Source: Duganella sp. BJB480 (GTDB taxonomy: Bacteria; Pseudomonadota; Gammaproteobacteria; Burkholderiales; Burkholderiaceae_D). From it: a stretch of 64,000 bases of DNA. Of the stretch, positions 42,294 to 50,956 are shown piece by piece (position 1 is the stretch's first letter; every line of letters starts with the position of its first letter). The position numbers and the translations under genes were made by a program. The notes beneath the pieces are model-generated. The model did not search any database, was not told the origin of the DNA, and was given only the letters and a program-made list of their open reading frames with translations. The stretch is from NCBI GenBank assembly GCA_003416985.1, contig QVIN01000002.1, forward strand, positions 558,001 through 622,000. The letters are read 5' to 3'.

Positions 42294-44659
42294 TGCTGCG
42301 TCCTACCCACGACGGCGACCGCTACGAACTGACCAGCCCCACGGCCATGCCGCGCGCGGCGGGCTTCCTGTGGAACCAGAAGATGATGATACAGGCGACC
42401 TGCCGCGGCTACGCCACCGCGCAGTTCATGCAGCCGGAGCCGGCCAAGTACGCCTACGCGCCCAACCTGGAGGCCAAGACCTTCATGCAGCCGGAGCAGA
42501 ACTACTACGCGCATCATCCGGGCCGCTTCTTCTACATCAAGGACGAGGACAGCGGCCAGCTGTTCTCGGCGCCGTACGAGCCGGTGCGCGCGCCGGTGGA
42601 CGCCTTCACCTTCTCGGTCGGCAAAAGCGATATCGGCTGGACCGTCGAGCACCTGGGCGTGCGCGTCGAGCTGACACTAAGCCTGCCGGTGGAGGATGTG
42701 GTGGAACTGTGGTCGCTGCGCGTGACCGACCTTTCCGGCCGGCCGCGCCGGCTGAGCGTGTATCCCTATTTCCCGATCGGCTACATGTCGTGGATGAACC
42801 AGTCCGGCGAATACCGCGCGGACCTGGGCGGCGTGGTGGCCAGCTGCGTCACGCCGTATCAAAAGGTGGGCGACTACTTCAAGCAGAAGGACTTCAAGGA
42901 CAAGACCTACTTCCTGTGCGAGGAGGCGCCTCAGGCGTGGGAGGTGCAGCAGGCGGCGTTCGAAGGCGAAGGCGGCCTGCATCGCCCATCGGCGATCCAG
43001 GCGGACCAGCTGTCCAACGGCGACGCGCGCTACGAGACGCCGGCCGCCGTGGTGCAGTACCGGCTGGCGCTAGACGCGGGCGCGTCGCACGGCTACCGCT
43101 TCATCTTCGGCCCCGCCTTCGACGACGCCGAGATCCGCGCGGTGCGCGCCAAATATCTGAGCGCCGCCGCCTTCGACGCGGCGCGCGCCGACTACGCGGC
43201 CTACATCGCCGGCGGGCGCGGCTGCCTGCGGATCGAAACGCCGGACCCGGACCTCGACAACTTCGTCAACCACTGGCTGCCGCGCCAGGTGTTCTATCAC
43301 GGCGACGTCAACCGCCTCAGCACCGATCCGCAGACCCGCAACTACCTGCAGGACAATATGGGCATGAGCTACATCCGCCCCGGCGTGATGCGCGGCGCCT
43401 TCCTGCACGCCCTGTCGCAGCAGGAGGCCAGCGGCGCCATGCCGGACGGGATACTGCTGGCCGAAGGCGCGGAACTCAAATACATCAACCAGGTGCCGCA
43501 CACCGACCACTGCGTGTGGCTGCCGGTGGCGCTCAAGGTCTATCTCGACGAGACCGGCGACTACGGCATCCTCGACGCAGAGGTGGCCGGGCATGAGGGC
43601 GGCGCCACGCTCAGCGTCGCCCAGCGCATGCACCGCGCCATGGACTGGCTGCTGCAGGCGCGCGACCAGCGCGGCCTGAGCTACATCGCGCAGGGCGACT
43701 GGTGCGATCCGATGAACATGGTCGGCTACAAGGGGCGCGGCGTGTCCGGCTGGCTGACGGTGGCCACCGCGTACGCGCTGAACCTGTGGGCGGAGATCTG
43801 CGAGCAGCGCGCCGACGCGCCGCTGCTGGCAAGCGCCAGCCGTTACCGCGCCGGCGCCGTGGCGGTCAACCAGGCCGCCAACGAGCACCTGTGGGACGGC
43901 GGCTGGTACGCACGCGGCATCACCGACGACAACGTCAAGTTCGGCATCGGCAAGGATGTGGAGGGCCGCATCTGGCTCAACCCGCAGGCGTGGGCCATCC
44001 TGGGAGGCACCGCTGACGCCGGCCAGCGCGCGTCCATGCTGAAGCAGGTGGATCAGCAGCTGACGACGCCCTACGGCGTGGCCATGTTCGCGCCGCCTTA
44101 CAGCGCCATGCGCGACGACGTGGGCCGCGTCACGCAGAAGCATCCAGGCTCTGCGGAGAACGGCGCGGTCTACAACCACGCCGCCGTGTTCTACATCCAC
44201 AGCCTGTACACCATCGGCGAGGGCGACCGCGCCTATCAACTGCTGCGGCAGATGATCCCCGGCCCCGACGAAGCAGACTACCTGCAGCGCGGCCAGCTGC
44301 CGGTGTTCATCCCCAACTACTATCGCGGTGCCTGGCGCGAGTATCCACGCACGGCCGGCCGCTCCAGCCAGTTGTTCAACACCGGCACCGTGTCGTGGGC
44401 CTACCGCTGCTTCATCGAGGGCTTGTGCGGCCTGCGGGGCGACGCCGACGGCCTGCGCATCGCGCCGCAACTGCCGAAGGCGTGGGATGCCATCAAGGTC
44501 ACGCGCGAGTTCCGCGGCGCGACGTTCAAGGTCTCGATAAAACGGGCGGACGTCGCGGAAACCCAGGTCTGGCGGGATGGCGAACGTCTGGCCGATGCGC
44601 GCGTGACCGGCATCGTGGCGGGCGAAGTCCAGGCGCTGGAGGTGCTGATTCCGCGTTGA
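42293..44659 (+). CDS. GH94-family phosphorylase, probably cellobionate phosphorylase
   Basis: A 788-residue cytoplasmic enzyme of GH94. The start at 42293 is fixed by the overlap with the transporter stop. The N-terminal beta-sandwich (to about 280) is followed by an alpha/alpha barrel with [20 protein letters not shown] (D469/D472, the motif carrying the catalytic acid of GH94) and [13 protein letters not shown]. The length and the N-terminus [18 protein letters not shown] fit cellobionic acid phosphorylases, which split cellobionate into glucose-1-phosphate and gluconate; chitobiose or cellobiose phosphorylases are alternatives. It works with the GPH transporter. Confidence 0.82.
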   Translation: MLRPTHDGDRYELTSPTAMPRAAGFLWNQKMMIQATCRGYATAQFMQPEPAKYAYAPNLEAKTFMQPEQNYYAHHPGRFFYIKDEDSGQLFSAPYEPVRAPVDAFTFSVGKSDIGWTVEHLGVRVELTLSLPVEDVVELWSLRVTDLSGRPRRLSVYPYFPIGYMSWMNQSGEYRADLGGVVASCVTPYQKVGDYFKQKDFKDKTYFLCEEAPQAWEVQQAAFEGEGGLHRPSAIQADQLSNGDARYETPAAVVQYRLALDAGASHGYRFIFGPAFDDAEIRAVRAKYLSAAAFDAARADYAAYIAGGRGCLRIETPDPDLDNFVNHWLPRQVFYHGDVNRLSTDPQTRNYLQDNMGMSYIRPGVMRGAFLHALSQQEASGAMPDGILLAEGAELKYINQVPHTDHCVWLPVALKVYLDETGDYGILDAEVAGHEGGATLSVAQRMHRAMDWLLQARDQRGLSYIAQGDWCDPMNMVGYKGRGVSGWLTVATAYALNLWAEICEQRADAPLLASASRYRAGAVAVNQAANEHLWDGGWYARGITDDNVKFGIGKDVEGRIWLNPQAWAILGGTADAGQRASMLKQVDQQLTTPYGVAMFAPPYSAMRDDVGRVTQKHPGSAENGAVYNHAAVFYIHSLYTIGEGDRAYQLLRQMIPGPDEADYLQRGQLPVFIPNYYRGAWREYPRTAGRSSQLFNTGTVSWAYRCFIEGLCGLRGDADGLRIAPQLPKAWDAIKVTREFRGATFKVSIKRADVAETQVWRDGERLADARVTGIVAGEVQALEVLIPR

Positions 44660-44745
44660 CCGCCCGATGCGGTGCACTTGCGCAAACCGGCGCGGCGATC
44701 GGCCGCCGCATCGTACACTGATGTCAAAACCATCAGGAGATCGCC

Positions 44746-45972
44746 ATGCAATTCGTCAAGCATGCGGAACTACAACGGGCTCTGGCCGACGCCGCACCGG
44801 AGATCGTCATACCGCCACTATCGCTGCTGCCCGCAACGCCGTTGCCGGCCGCAGAAATCGCCGATGAGAACCTCAACATCGTGCGCCACAAGGACAGCGG
44901 CTGCATCCAGTTCGTGTTCCCGACCCAGACCGCGCCGATGCTGCTGGCGCCCATGCATCCCGCCGCCGGCCGCATGGACTGGTTCAAGCAGGCCGCCCTG
45001 CGCGTGAGCGAGCGCATGACGCAGCGGATGGCCGAGACCATCGAAGCCCACAACAAGCCGGAGGCCTTGCTCAGCCTGCGCCATGGCTGGCGTCAGCCGG
45101 CGACGGCGGCCGAACTGGCGGCCTCGCGCGGGCGCAAGGTGCTGCTGCTGGTGCACGGCGTGTTCAGCTCCATCGAAGGCGCGTTCGACGACCTGGCGGC
45201 GGACGGCACCATGCAGCAGCTGCTGGCGCGCTACGACAACCAGGTGTTCGGCTACGATCACTGGACCATCGCCAAGACGCCGCAGCAGAACGCGCTGGAC
45301 TTGCTGTCGCACCTACCGGCCGATGCCGGATGGGAGGTCGACATCGTCTGCCACAGCCGCGGCGGGCTGTTGGTGCGCTCGCTGCTGTCGACGGTGCCGC
45401 ACGCGGAGGACGCGGTGCTGGCCGCCGTCGCCGCGCAGCGCGCGGGGCGTATCGCCAGCGTGGGCAAGGTGTTCTTTGTGGCGGCGGCCAACCAGGGTTC
45501 GCCGCTGGCGTCGCCGGAAGAGATCCAGCATTTCCTCAACGTGGCCGCCATGCTGGCCTCGTTCAGCGGCGGCATGGCGCTGGATCTGGTGATCGGGCTG
45601 GCGCGGATGGCGGTGTCGCTGGGCTTCGAGCTGCCCAGCGTGGAGGCGCTGGCGAGCGGCTCGGCGCTGATAGCCCAGCTGGACCGGAGCGACACGCTGC
45701 TCACCAGCGCCAGCACCTACTATGCGCGCGCGGATTTCGACTTCGGCCATTCGATGCTGGAGCAAGCGGGCACGCTGATCAACCGCATCCTGCTGCAAAC
45801 CGACAACGACGTGGTGGTCCCCTACGACGGCGTGCTGCTGCCCGAGGCGCAGGTGGCCGAGGCGAGCATGCTGAGCTTCGGCACGCCGCAGCAAAAGCAG
45901 TCCGAGGTCTGGCACACGGAGTTCTTCAAGCATCCGACGCTGCGCCAATTCCTGATCGAACGCGGCGCCTGA
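44746..45972 (+). CDS. Alpha/beta-hydrolase (DUF7379-like esterase/lipase)
   Basis: A 408-residue protein without a clear signal peptide. The hydrolase core has KVLLLVHGVFSSIEGAF (oxyanion region HGVF, about residues 132-148), the nucleophile elbow VCHSRGGLLVRSL with Ser near 207, and a likely acid/His pair towards DNDVVVPYDG and the C-terminus. Substrate unknown; related proteins are grouped as DUF7379 or lipase-like. GGAGAT lies before the ATG. It converges with rnfH at only three bases. Confidence 0.75.
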   Translation: MQFVKHAELQRALADAAPEIVIPPLSLLPATPLPAAEIADENLNIVRHKDSGCIQFVFPTQTAPMLLAPMHPAAGRMDWFKQAALRVSERMTQRMAETIEAHNKPEALLSLRHGWRQPATAAELAASRGRKVLLLVHGVFSSIEGAFDDLAADGTMQQLLARYDNQVFGYDHWTIAKTPQQNALDLLSHLPADAGWEVDIVCHSRGGLLVRSLLSTVPHAEDAVLAAVAAQRAGRIASVGKVFFVAAANQGSPLASPEEIQHFLNVAAMLASFSGGMALDLVIGLARMAVSLGFELPSVEALASGSALIAQLDRSDTLLTSASTYYARADFDFGHSMLEQAGTLINRILLQTDNDVVVPYDGVLLPEAQVAEASMLSFGTPQQKQSEVWHTEFFKHPTLRQFLIERGA

Positions 45973-45975
45973 GCC

Positions 45976-46260
45976 TCAGACGGCGACCTTGCGGCGCCGG
46001 CGGGCGTTCTTGGGATCGGCGATCAGCGGACGGTAGATCTCAACGCGGTCGTGCTCGCGCAGCACGGTGTCCAGCGTCTTCTTCTTGGCGTAGACGCCGA
46101 CCTGCATGACCGCCAGGTCGATTTCCGGCGCCTCCTGCAGCACGCCGCTGATGGCGATGGCCTGCTCGATGGTCGTGCCCACAGGCACCCGCAGCGCGCG
46201 CAGGAACTGCACCGCGTCGCTGGCGTAGCACACTTCGATGTTGAAGGTTTCAGCCGCCAT
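45976..46260 (-). CDS. rnfH: RnfH-family protein
   Basis: A 94-residue beta-grasp (ubiquitin-like fold) protein of the RnfH/UPF0125 family: FNIEVCYASDAVQF, GTTIEQAIAISGVL, VGVYAKKKTLDTVLREHDRVEIYRPL and a basic Arg/Lys-rich C-terminus. The gene overlaps the ratA stop by eleven bases, as in most beta- and gammaproteobacteria. Function not firmly known. Confidence 0.93.
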   Translation of the reverse strand: MAAETFNIEVCYASDAVQFLRALRVPVGTTIEQAIAISGVLQEAPEIDLAVMQVGVYAKKKTLDTVLREHDRVEIYRPLIADPKNARRRRKVAV

Positions 46261-46684
46261 ACACTGTTTCCGCCCGTTTGCAGAAGGAATCGACCATGCT
46301 GTTGGCGATCATGCCGAACACCGGCCCCACCAGCTGCGCCAGCAAGGCGCTGGAGAACTCGTAGTGCAGGTCCAGCTCGATCTTGCAGGCGTCCTCGCGC
46401 AGCGCCTTGAAGGTCCACACGCCGTCGAGGCACTTGAAAGGACCGTCCACCAGCCTCATCTTGATCTCAGTCGACGGCGTGTTCTCGTTGGAGGTGGTGA
46501 AGCTTTGCTTGACCCCGTGGTAGTTGATGCCGACGCTGGCCGTCACCGTATTGCCGCTGCGTTCACGTATTTCGACACCACCGCACCACGGCAGGAACTT
46601 GGGATAGTCCTCGATCGCGGCGACCAGGTCGAACATCTGCTGGGCGCTGTATCCAAGGAAAACTGATTTGTGTACTACTGCCAT
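46250..46684 (-). CDS. ratA: RatA/COQ10-family ribosome-associated or CoQ-binding protein
   Basis: A 144-residue START/SRPBCC-fold protein. The conserved features are VHKSVFLGYSAQQMFDLV, IEDYPKFLPWC and the C-terminal MVDSFCKRAETVYG. It is the RatA family, named as a type II toxin affecting ribosome subunit joining, while homologues such as COQ10 bind ubiquinone; the latter may be its normal role. It is divergent from smpB (75 bases apart), the standard arrangement. Confidence 0.93.
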   Translation of the reverse strand: MAVVHKSVFLGYSAQQMFDLVAAIEDYPKFLPWCGGVEIRERSGNTVTASVGINYHGVKQSFTTSNENTPSTEIKMRLVDGPFKCLDGVWTFKALREDACKIELDLHYEFSSALLAQLVGPVFGMIANSMVDSFCKRAETVYGG

Positions 46685-46759
46685 AGGCTAACCATTTGCT
46701 ATGATGTTGAATTATTCGCGTTTCTGTGCGCGAAGCAGTAGTTTAACCGATACCATCCC

Positions 46760-47209
46760 ATGACCATAGCCGATAACAAAAAAGCCTTTTTTGACTACTT
46801 CATCGAAGACCGCTACGAAGCCGGCATCGTCCTCGAAGGGTGGGAAGTCAAGGCCATCCGCGACGCCCGCGTGCAGATCAAGGAAGCCTACGTCACCATC
46901 AAGGGCGACGAGCTGTTCCTGTTCGGCGCGCACATCAGCGCGCTGCCGACCGCGTCCACCCACATCAGCCCGGAGGCGGTGCGCACCCGCAAGCTGCTGC
47001 TGCACCGCCAGCAGATGGACAAGCTGATCAGCAAGGTCGAACGCTCCGGCTACACCCTGGTGCCGCTGAACCTGCACTACAAGGGCGGCCGCGTCAAATG
47101 TGAAATCGGCCTGGCCAAGGGCAAGAAGATGCACGACAAGCGCGCCACCGAGAAGGACCGCGACGGCAAGCGCGAGGTGGCGGCCGCCATGAAGACCAAC
47201 CGCCGCTGA
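46760..47209 (+). CDS. smpB: SsrA-binding protein SmpB
   Basis: A 149-residue tmRNA-binding protein that delivers ssrA RNA to stalled ribosomes. [25 protein letters not shown] at the start, [11 protein letters not shown], and HKLLLHR-type [15 protein letters not shown] are all family signatures, and the basic tail ends MKTNRR. tmRNA itself was not found in the window. A terminator follows at 47,237. Confidence 0.97.
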   Translation: MTIADNKKAFFDYFIEDRYEAGIVLEGWEVKAIRDARVQIKEAYVTIKGDELFLFGAHISALPTASTHISPEAVRTRKLLLHRQQMDKLISKVERSGYTLVPLNLHYKGGRVKCEIGLAKGKKMHDKRATEKDRDGKREVAAAMKTNRR

Positions 47210-47236
47210 CCCGCCGCACTGTTGCGCGCCCTGTAC

Positions 47237-47265
47237 AAAACCCGGTCCCGCACCGGGTTTTTTAT
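47237..47265 (+). terminator. Intrinsic terminator after smpB
   Basis: Stem ACCCGGT/ACCGGGT with a five-base loop, flanked by AAAA and followed by TTTTTTATT. Confidence 0.85.
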
Positions 47266-47395
47266 TGCCCGACGAGTTTCTAATTAGAAACACCCATGCT
47301 AAACTGGGAGAAGAATGATTTTACATTCGTGGCTGGCGCTTGCCGATTGCGCGCAGGGCCGCGAACCAGACGAGACTTTTGACGACGAGGCAATG

Positions 47396-48088
47396 ATGGC
47401 GCTGAAAACTGCAATGGCTCTGGCAGCCGGTATCGTGCTCGCAGGCTGTGCGTCGCACTACACGCCGACCCCGCTGGCGGCGAACTTCCCCACCACCAAG
47501 CAGGCCAAGCTGCAGGCGGCCTACCACTGGGGTGTCATTTCCAACAACATCGAAAAAAGCATCGTCGCCGAGCTCAAGAAGAGCCCGCCCCGTCCGGTGT
47601 TCCTGAACGAGCCGCGCGACCCGAGCCCGTTCCAGCGCGCGCTGACCACCCAGCTGACCACCTCGCTGGTCAACGACGGCTACGTGGTGACGCGTTCGCC
47701 CGCCGGCTCGCTCAAGGTCGACATGGACGTGCAGGCCGTGACCTTCACCGCCAACCGTCCGCAATACCGCTACCACGGCGAGCGCGCCGCGCTGGCCACC
47801 GGGGTCTGGGTGCTGAGCGAGATCGAGGCGCCGCTGCTGGGCGGCGTGGCGGCCGGCGCCGCGGCCTGGGATTCCTACGACTGGTTCAACGCCCAGTTCG
47901 CGCCCGGCGCGACGCCGCGCACCGAAATCATCGTCACCGTCTCGGTGTCCGACCAGTTCCGCTACGTGGCGCGCAACACCTCGGCCTATTACGTGGCCGA
48001 CAGCGACCGCATCCTGTACGGCATCGTCGATCCCGAACCGGACGAGCCCAAACTGACCCGACTGTTCAAAGTCCGCGGAGACATGTAA
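47396..48088 (+). CDS. Lipoprotein, uncharacterised
   Basis: A 230-residue lipoprotein: the signal ALKTAMALAAGIVLAGC gives a lipobox LAGC. I use the ATG at 47396, five bases after GAGG; the ATG one codon earlier is equivalent. After it, TTKQAKLQAAYHWGVISNNIEKSIV, and later TSLVNDGYVVTRSPAGSLKVDMDVQAVTF (in part) suggest an envelope beta protein similar to the YfiB/LpoB-type fold, but no family is assigned. It overlaps the FlgO-like gene by one base (TAATG), so the two lipoproteins are co-expressed. Confidence 0.75.
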   Translation: MALKTAMALAAGIVLAGCASHYTPTPLAANFPTTKQAKLQAAYHWGVISNNIEKSIVAELKKSPPRPVFLNEPRDPSPFQRALTTQLTTSLVNDGYVVTRSPAGSLKVDMDVQAVTFTANRPQYRYHGERAALATGVWVLSEIEAPLLGGVAAGAAAWDSYDWFNAQFAPGATPRTEIIVTVSVSDQFRYVARNTSAYYVADSDRILYGIVDPEPDEPKLTRLFKVRGDM

Positions 48089-48648
48089 TGCCGAACCACC
48101 TGCTGACCCTGGCCCGCGCCTCCGTGCTGGCGCTGCCGCTGCTGCTGGGCGCCTGCTCCTCCACGCCCACCAAGGACGAGGGCAATTATTCGACCATCTC
48201 CTCCAACCAGTTCATCGACGCCAACTACAAGGCCGCCGACGCGCTGATGCACCAGCTCAACGGCAAGCTGATGGCCGACAAGCCGCTGATCATGGCCACC
48301 ATCGTCAACATCGACGCGCTGGAGCAGACCACCACGCTGGGCCGGCTGGTGTCGGAGCAGCTGTCCACGCGCCTGGCGCAGGGCGGCCTGAGCATGCTGG
48401 AGATGAAACTGCGCAACAGCGTCTACCTGAAGCGCAACCAGGGTGAGCTGATGCTCACCCGCGAGATCGGCGAGGTGGCCACCGCCCACAACGCGCAGGC
48501 CATCGTGGTCGGCTCGTATGCGGAGACGTCGGACATGGTGTTCATCAACATCAAGGTGATCCAGCCGAACACCAACTTCGTGCTGGCCGGCCAGGACTAT
48601 GTGCTGGCCAAGGAAGCCATCGTCCGCTCGATGCTGCAGCGGAATTGA
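48088..48648 (+). CDS. FlgO-family outer-membrane lipoprotein
   Basis: A 186-residue lipoprotein with lipobox LLGAC. The FlgO-domain pattern runs ANYKAADALMHQLNGKLM, LIMATIVNIDALEQTTTLGRLVSEQLSTRL (in part), then GEVATAHNAQAIVVGSYAE. FlgO proteins help anchor flagella in Vibrio, but many members are not near flagellar genes, as here. It probably acts in the outer membrane together with the preceding lipoprotein. Confidence 0.83.
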   Translation: MPNHLLTLARASVLALPLLLGACSSTPTKDEGNYSTISSNQFIDANYKAADALMHQLNGKLMADKPLIMATIVNIDALEQTTTLGRLVSEQLSTRLAQGGLSMLEMKLRNSVYLKRNQGELMLTREIGEVATAHNAQAIVVGSYAETSDMVFINIKVIQPNTNFVLAGQDYVLAKEAIVRSMLQRN

Positions 48649-48649
48649 C

Positions 48650-49501
48650 CTACAACAGGCGCGGCAGCACTTCGCTGGCCGTGGCCTCCACCTTCAGGCC
48701 GATCAGCTCGTCCGCCCGGGTCTTGCCCAGGTTGACGGCGGCGATCGGCTTGCCGGTCGCGGCGGCCAGCTTGCAGAAGCGGTAGCCGGAAAACACCATC
48801 AGCGACGAGCCCACCACCAGCAAGGCGTCGGCCTGTTCCATCAGGTCCAGCGCGGCGGCCGTGCGCGCGGGCGGGATGTTATCGCCGAAGAAGATCACGT
48901 CCGGCTGCAGCGTGCCGCCGCAGGCGTCGCAGCTGGGCATGCGAAAATCCTGCAAGGCGTCGAGTTCGATTTCGGCGTCGCCGTCGGGACGTGCCTCGGG
49001 CACGATCTCGCCGCCCGCCCCTGCGCCGGCCTCGGCCAGCGCGGGATTGGCCGCCGTCAGCCAGGCCTGGATGTCGGCGCGGCGGTGCAGCGCGCGGCAG
49101 TCCAGGCAGACCACGCCGTGGATATTGCCGTGCAGTTCGATCAATTTGCTGGTGCCGGCGCGCTGGTGCAGGCCGTCGACGTTCTGGGTGATCAGGGCAT
49201 CGATGCGGCCGGCCGCCTCCAGCTGGGCCAGCGCCTGGTGGCCAGCGTTGGGCGCGGCCTGCGCCAGCGTCGGCCAGCCGGCCATGCTGCGCGCCCAGTA
49301 GCGGCGCCGCACCGCTTCGGACTTGCGGAAGTCCGGGCCCTGGATGGGCGTGCGGCCGCGGCGCACGCCGTCCTTGTCGCGGTAGTCGGGAATGCCGGAG
49401 GCGGTGCTCAGGCCGGCGCCGGTGAGCACCAGCACGCGCCGGTGGCGCTGCAGGAAGCCGGCCAGGTGGTCAACTTGTTGGTTCAGGTTCATGTGCGCCA
49501 T
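48650..49501 (-). CDS. NAD-dependent deacetylase (sirtuin, SIR2 family)
   Basis: A 283-residue class II-like sirtuin that deacylates lysines with NAD+. The NAD site has VLTGAGLSTASGIPDYRDKDG, the catalytic HGN is in LIELHGNIHGVVC, and TQNVDGLH is intact. The zinc Cys pairs are CLDC and CDACGG. VGSSLMVFSGYRF near the end is typical. Starts at 49501 or 49492 are possible; the upstream extension to 49690 lacks family similarity. It is divergent from the ECF sigma gene. Confidence 0.93.
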   Translation of the reverse strand: MAHMNLNQQVDHLAGFLQRHRRVLVLTGAGLSTASGIPDYRDKDGVRRGRTPIQGPDFRKSEAVRRRYWARSMAGWPTLAQAAPNAGHQALAQLEAAGRIDALITQNVDGLHQRAGTSKLIELHGNIHGVVCLDCRALHRRADIQAWLTAANPALAEAGAGAGGEIVPEARPDGDAEIELDALQDFRMPSCDACGGTLQPDVIFFGDNIPPARTAAALDLMEQADALLVVGSSLMVFSGYRFCKLAAATGKPIAAVNLGKTRADELIGLKVEATASEVLPRLL

Positions 49502-49604
49502 GTTAGCCGAGAATCGCGGTGGTAGCATGGGAGCATAAAATTTCCCAATTTGTAGAACCGTTTTCGCCGGGCAAGGCATTAACGGGGGAAATGGAGGATG
49601 TCGG

Positions 49605-50189
49605 ATGCAGCAAGAACGGGGCCGGAACGGCGGCCCGAACCCGGAAGCGGAAGAGGTGCGGCTGGTGGCCAGGATAGCGGCCGGGGACAAGCTCGCCTTC
49701 GAGGCGCTGTACCGGATTTATTTTCCGCGCCTGTCGCGCTTTATCGGCCGCATGGCGCGCAATGCGGCGCTGATCGAGGAAGTGGTCAATGACACCATGT
49801 TGGTGGTCTGGCAAAAGGCCGCTACTTTCGACGGCACGTGCAAGGTGTCGACCTGGGTCTTCGCGATCGCCTACCGCAAGACCTTGAAGGGCTTGAAGGC
49901 CAGCGACGAGCCGGTGGAATCGGATGCGTCGCTGTACGAGGACGACAGCGGCAACCAGCCGGAGCAGACGATGAAGCGCCAGCAATTGCAGCAGAGCGTG
50001 GCCGAGGCGCTGGACCAGCTGCCGGCCGCGCAACGCGCGGTGATGGTGCTAACCTACTATCACGACATGGCCTACAGCGATATCGCCGAGGTGGTGGAGT
50101 GCCCGCTGAACACGGTGAAGACCCGCATGTTCCATGCGCGGCACAGATTGAAGGACTTGTTGTGGAACGAAAGAGAGAGCAGCCAATGA
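49605..50189 (+). CDS. ECF sigma factor
   Basis: A 194-residue ECF-type sigma. Region 2 (LAFEALYRIYFPRLSRFI, then EEVVNDTMLVVWQKA) and region 4 (LPAAQRAVMVLTYYHDMAYSDIAEVVECPLNTVKTRMFHARHRL, in part) are complete. GGAGG lies seven to eleven bases before the ATG. The stop overlaps the anti-sigma gene as ATGA. It begins a four-gene cassette with anti-sigma, subtilase and porin genes; the trigger is unknown. Confidence 0.93.
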   Translation: MQQERGRNGGPNPEAEEVRLVARIAAGDKLAFEALYRIYFPRLSRFIGRMARNAALIEEVVNDTMLVVWQKAATFDGTCKVSTWVFAIAYRKTLKGLKASDEPVESDASLYEDDSGNQPEQTMKRQQLQQSVAEALDQLPAAQRAVMVLTYYHDMAYSDIAEVVECPLNTVKTRMFHARHRLKDLLWNERESSQ

Positions 50190-50956
50190 ACGGGCGCATC
50201 TTCAGAATGGATATCCCGGCCCACCAGGCGGTGCAGGAACTGCTGCCCTGGTACGCCAGCGAACAACTGGCGCCGGACGAGACGCGGCGAGTGCAAGAAC
50301 ATCTGCAAACCTGCGCGCAATGCCGCCAGGACCTGGAATGGGAACGCGATATGCGGGCCGAAGCCACCGCGTCGGACGCCATGTCGGACGGCGTGGACAT
50401 GGAAAGCGCGCTGGCCCGGCTGATGCCAACGCTGGGCGCGCAGGAACACGCCGCGCCGGTAATGGCGACGACGACACCGGCCACGCCGGAAGCCGCGACA
50501 ACAGCACCAGCCGCCGCCCCAACAACGGCAGCGCAATCTGTGCCGGCAGCGGCGCCTGTCGCGGCCGGAACGTCGCAACGCGTGTCGTGGTGGCGCGCGG
50601 CGGCGGCCAACCAGCCTTCGTGGCTGCGCTGGACCGTGGCGGCGCAATGGGTGCTGATCGTCGGCCTGGGCGCCCTGCTGCTGCGCCCGGACACCGACCC
50701 GGCGCCCTACCGCGTGCTCGGTTCGGCAGTCAGCAGCGGCGCCAACCTGGTGGTGATCTTCCGGCCCAACACCAGCGAGCGCGAGCTGCGCCATATCCTG
50801 CAGGCGCAAGGCGCGCGCGTGGTCGACGGCCCCACCGTCACCGACGCCTACCTGCTGCACGTGCCGCCCGCCAGCCGCGAGCGCGCGCTGGCGGCCCTGC
50901 ATGCCGAGCCCGCCGTCCAGCTGGCCGAGGCACTGGATGGAGGTACGCCGCCTTGA
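50186..50956 (+). CDS. Zinc-finger anti-sigma factor, membrane anchored
   Basis: A 256-residue anti-sigma protein. The N-terminal zf-HC2 domain (VQELLPWYASEQLAPDE, then the zinc ligands in EHLQTCAQCRQDLEW) would hold the ECF sigma factor. A low-complexity Ala/Thr/Pro linker (about 95-130) leads to one membrane segment (WTVAAQWVLIVGLGALLL). A periplasmic domain with RPNTSERELRHILQAQGARVV follows and looks like a sensor. It overlaps the sigma gene and the subtilase gene, so it may be a proteolysis target. Confidence 0.87.
   Translation: MNGRIFRMDIPAHQAVQELLPWYASEQLAPDETRRVQEHLQTCAQCRQDLEWERDMRAEATASDAMSDGVDMESALARLMPTLGAQEHAAPVMATTTPATPEAATTAPAAAPTTAAQSVPAAAPVAAGTSQRVSWWRAAAANQPSWLRWTVAAQWVLIVGLGALLLRPDTDPAPYRVLGSAVSSGANLVVIFRPNTSERELRHILQAQGARVVDGPTVTDAYLLHVPPASRERALAALHAEPAVQLAEALDGGTPP

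Noticed and set aside
46250..46684. ratA as part of a toxin-antitoxin module with rnfH
   Set aside because: This pair is a conserved housekeeping arrangement; no evidence that rnfH is an antitoxin.
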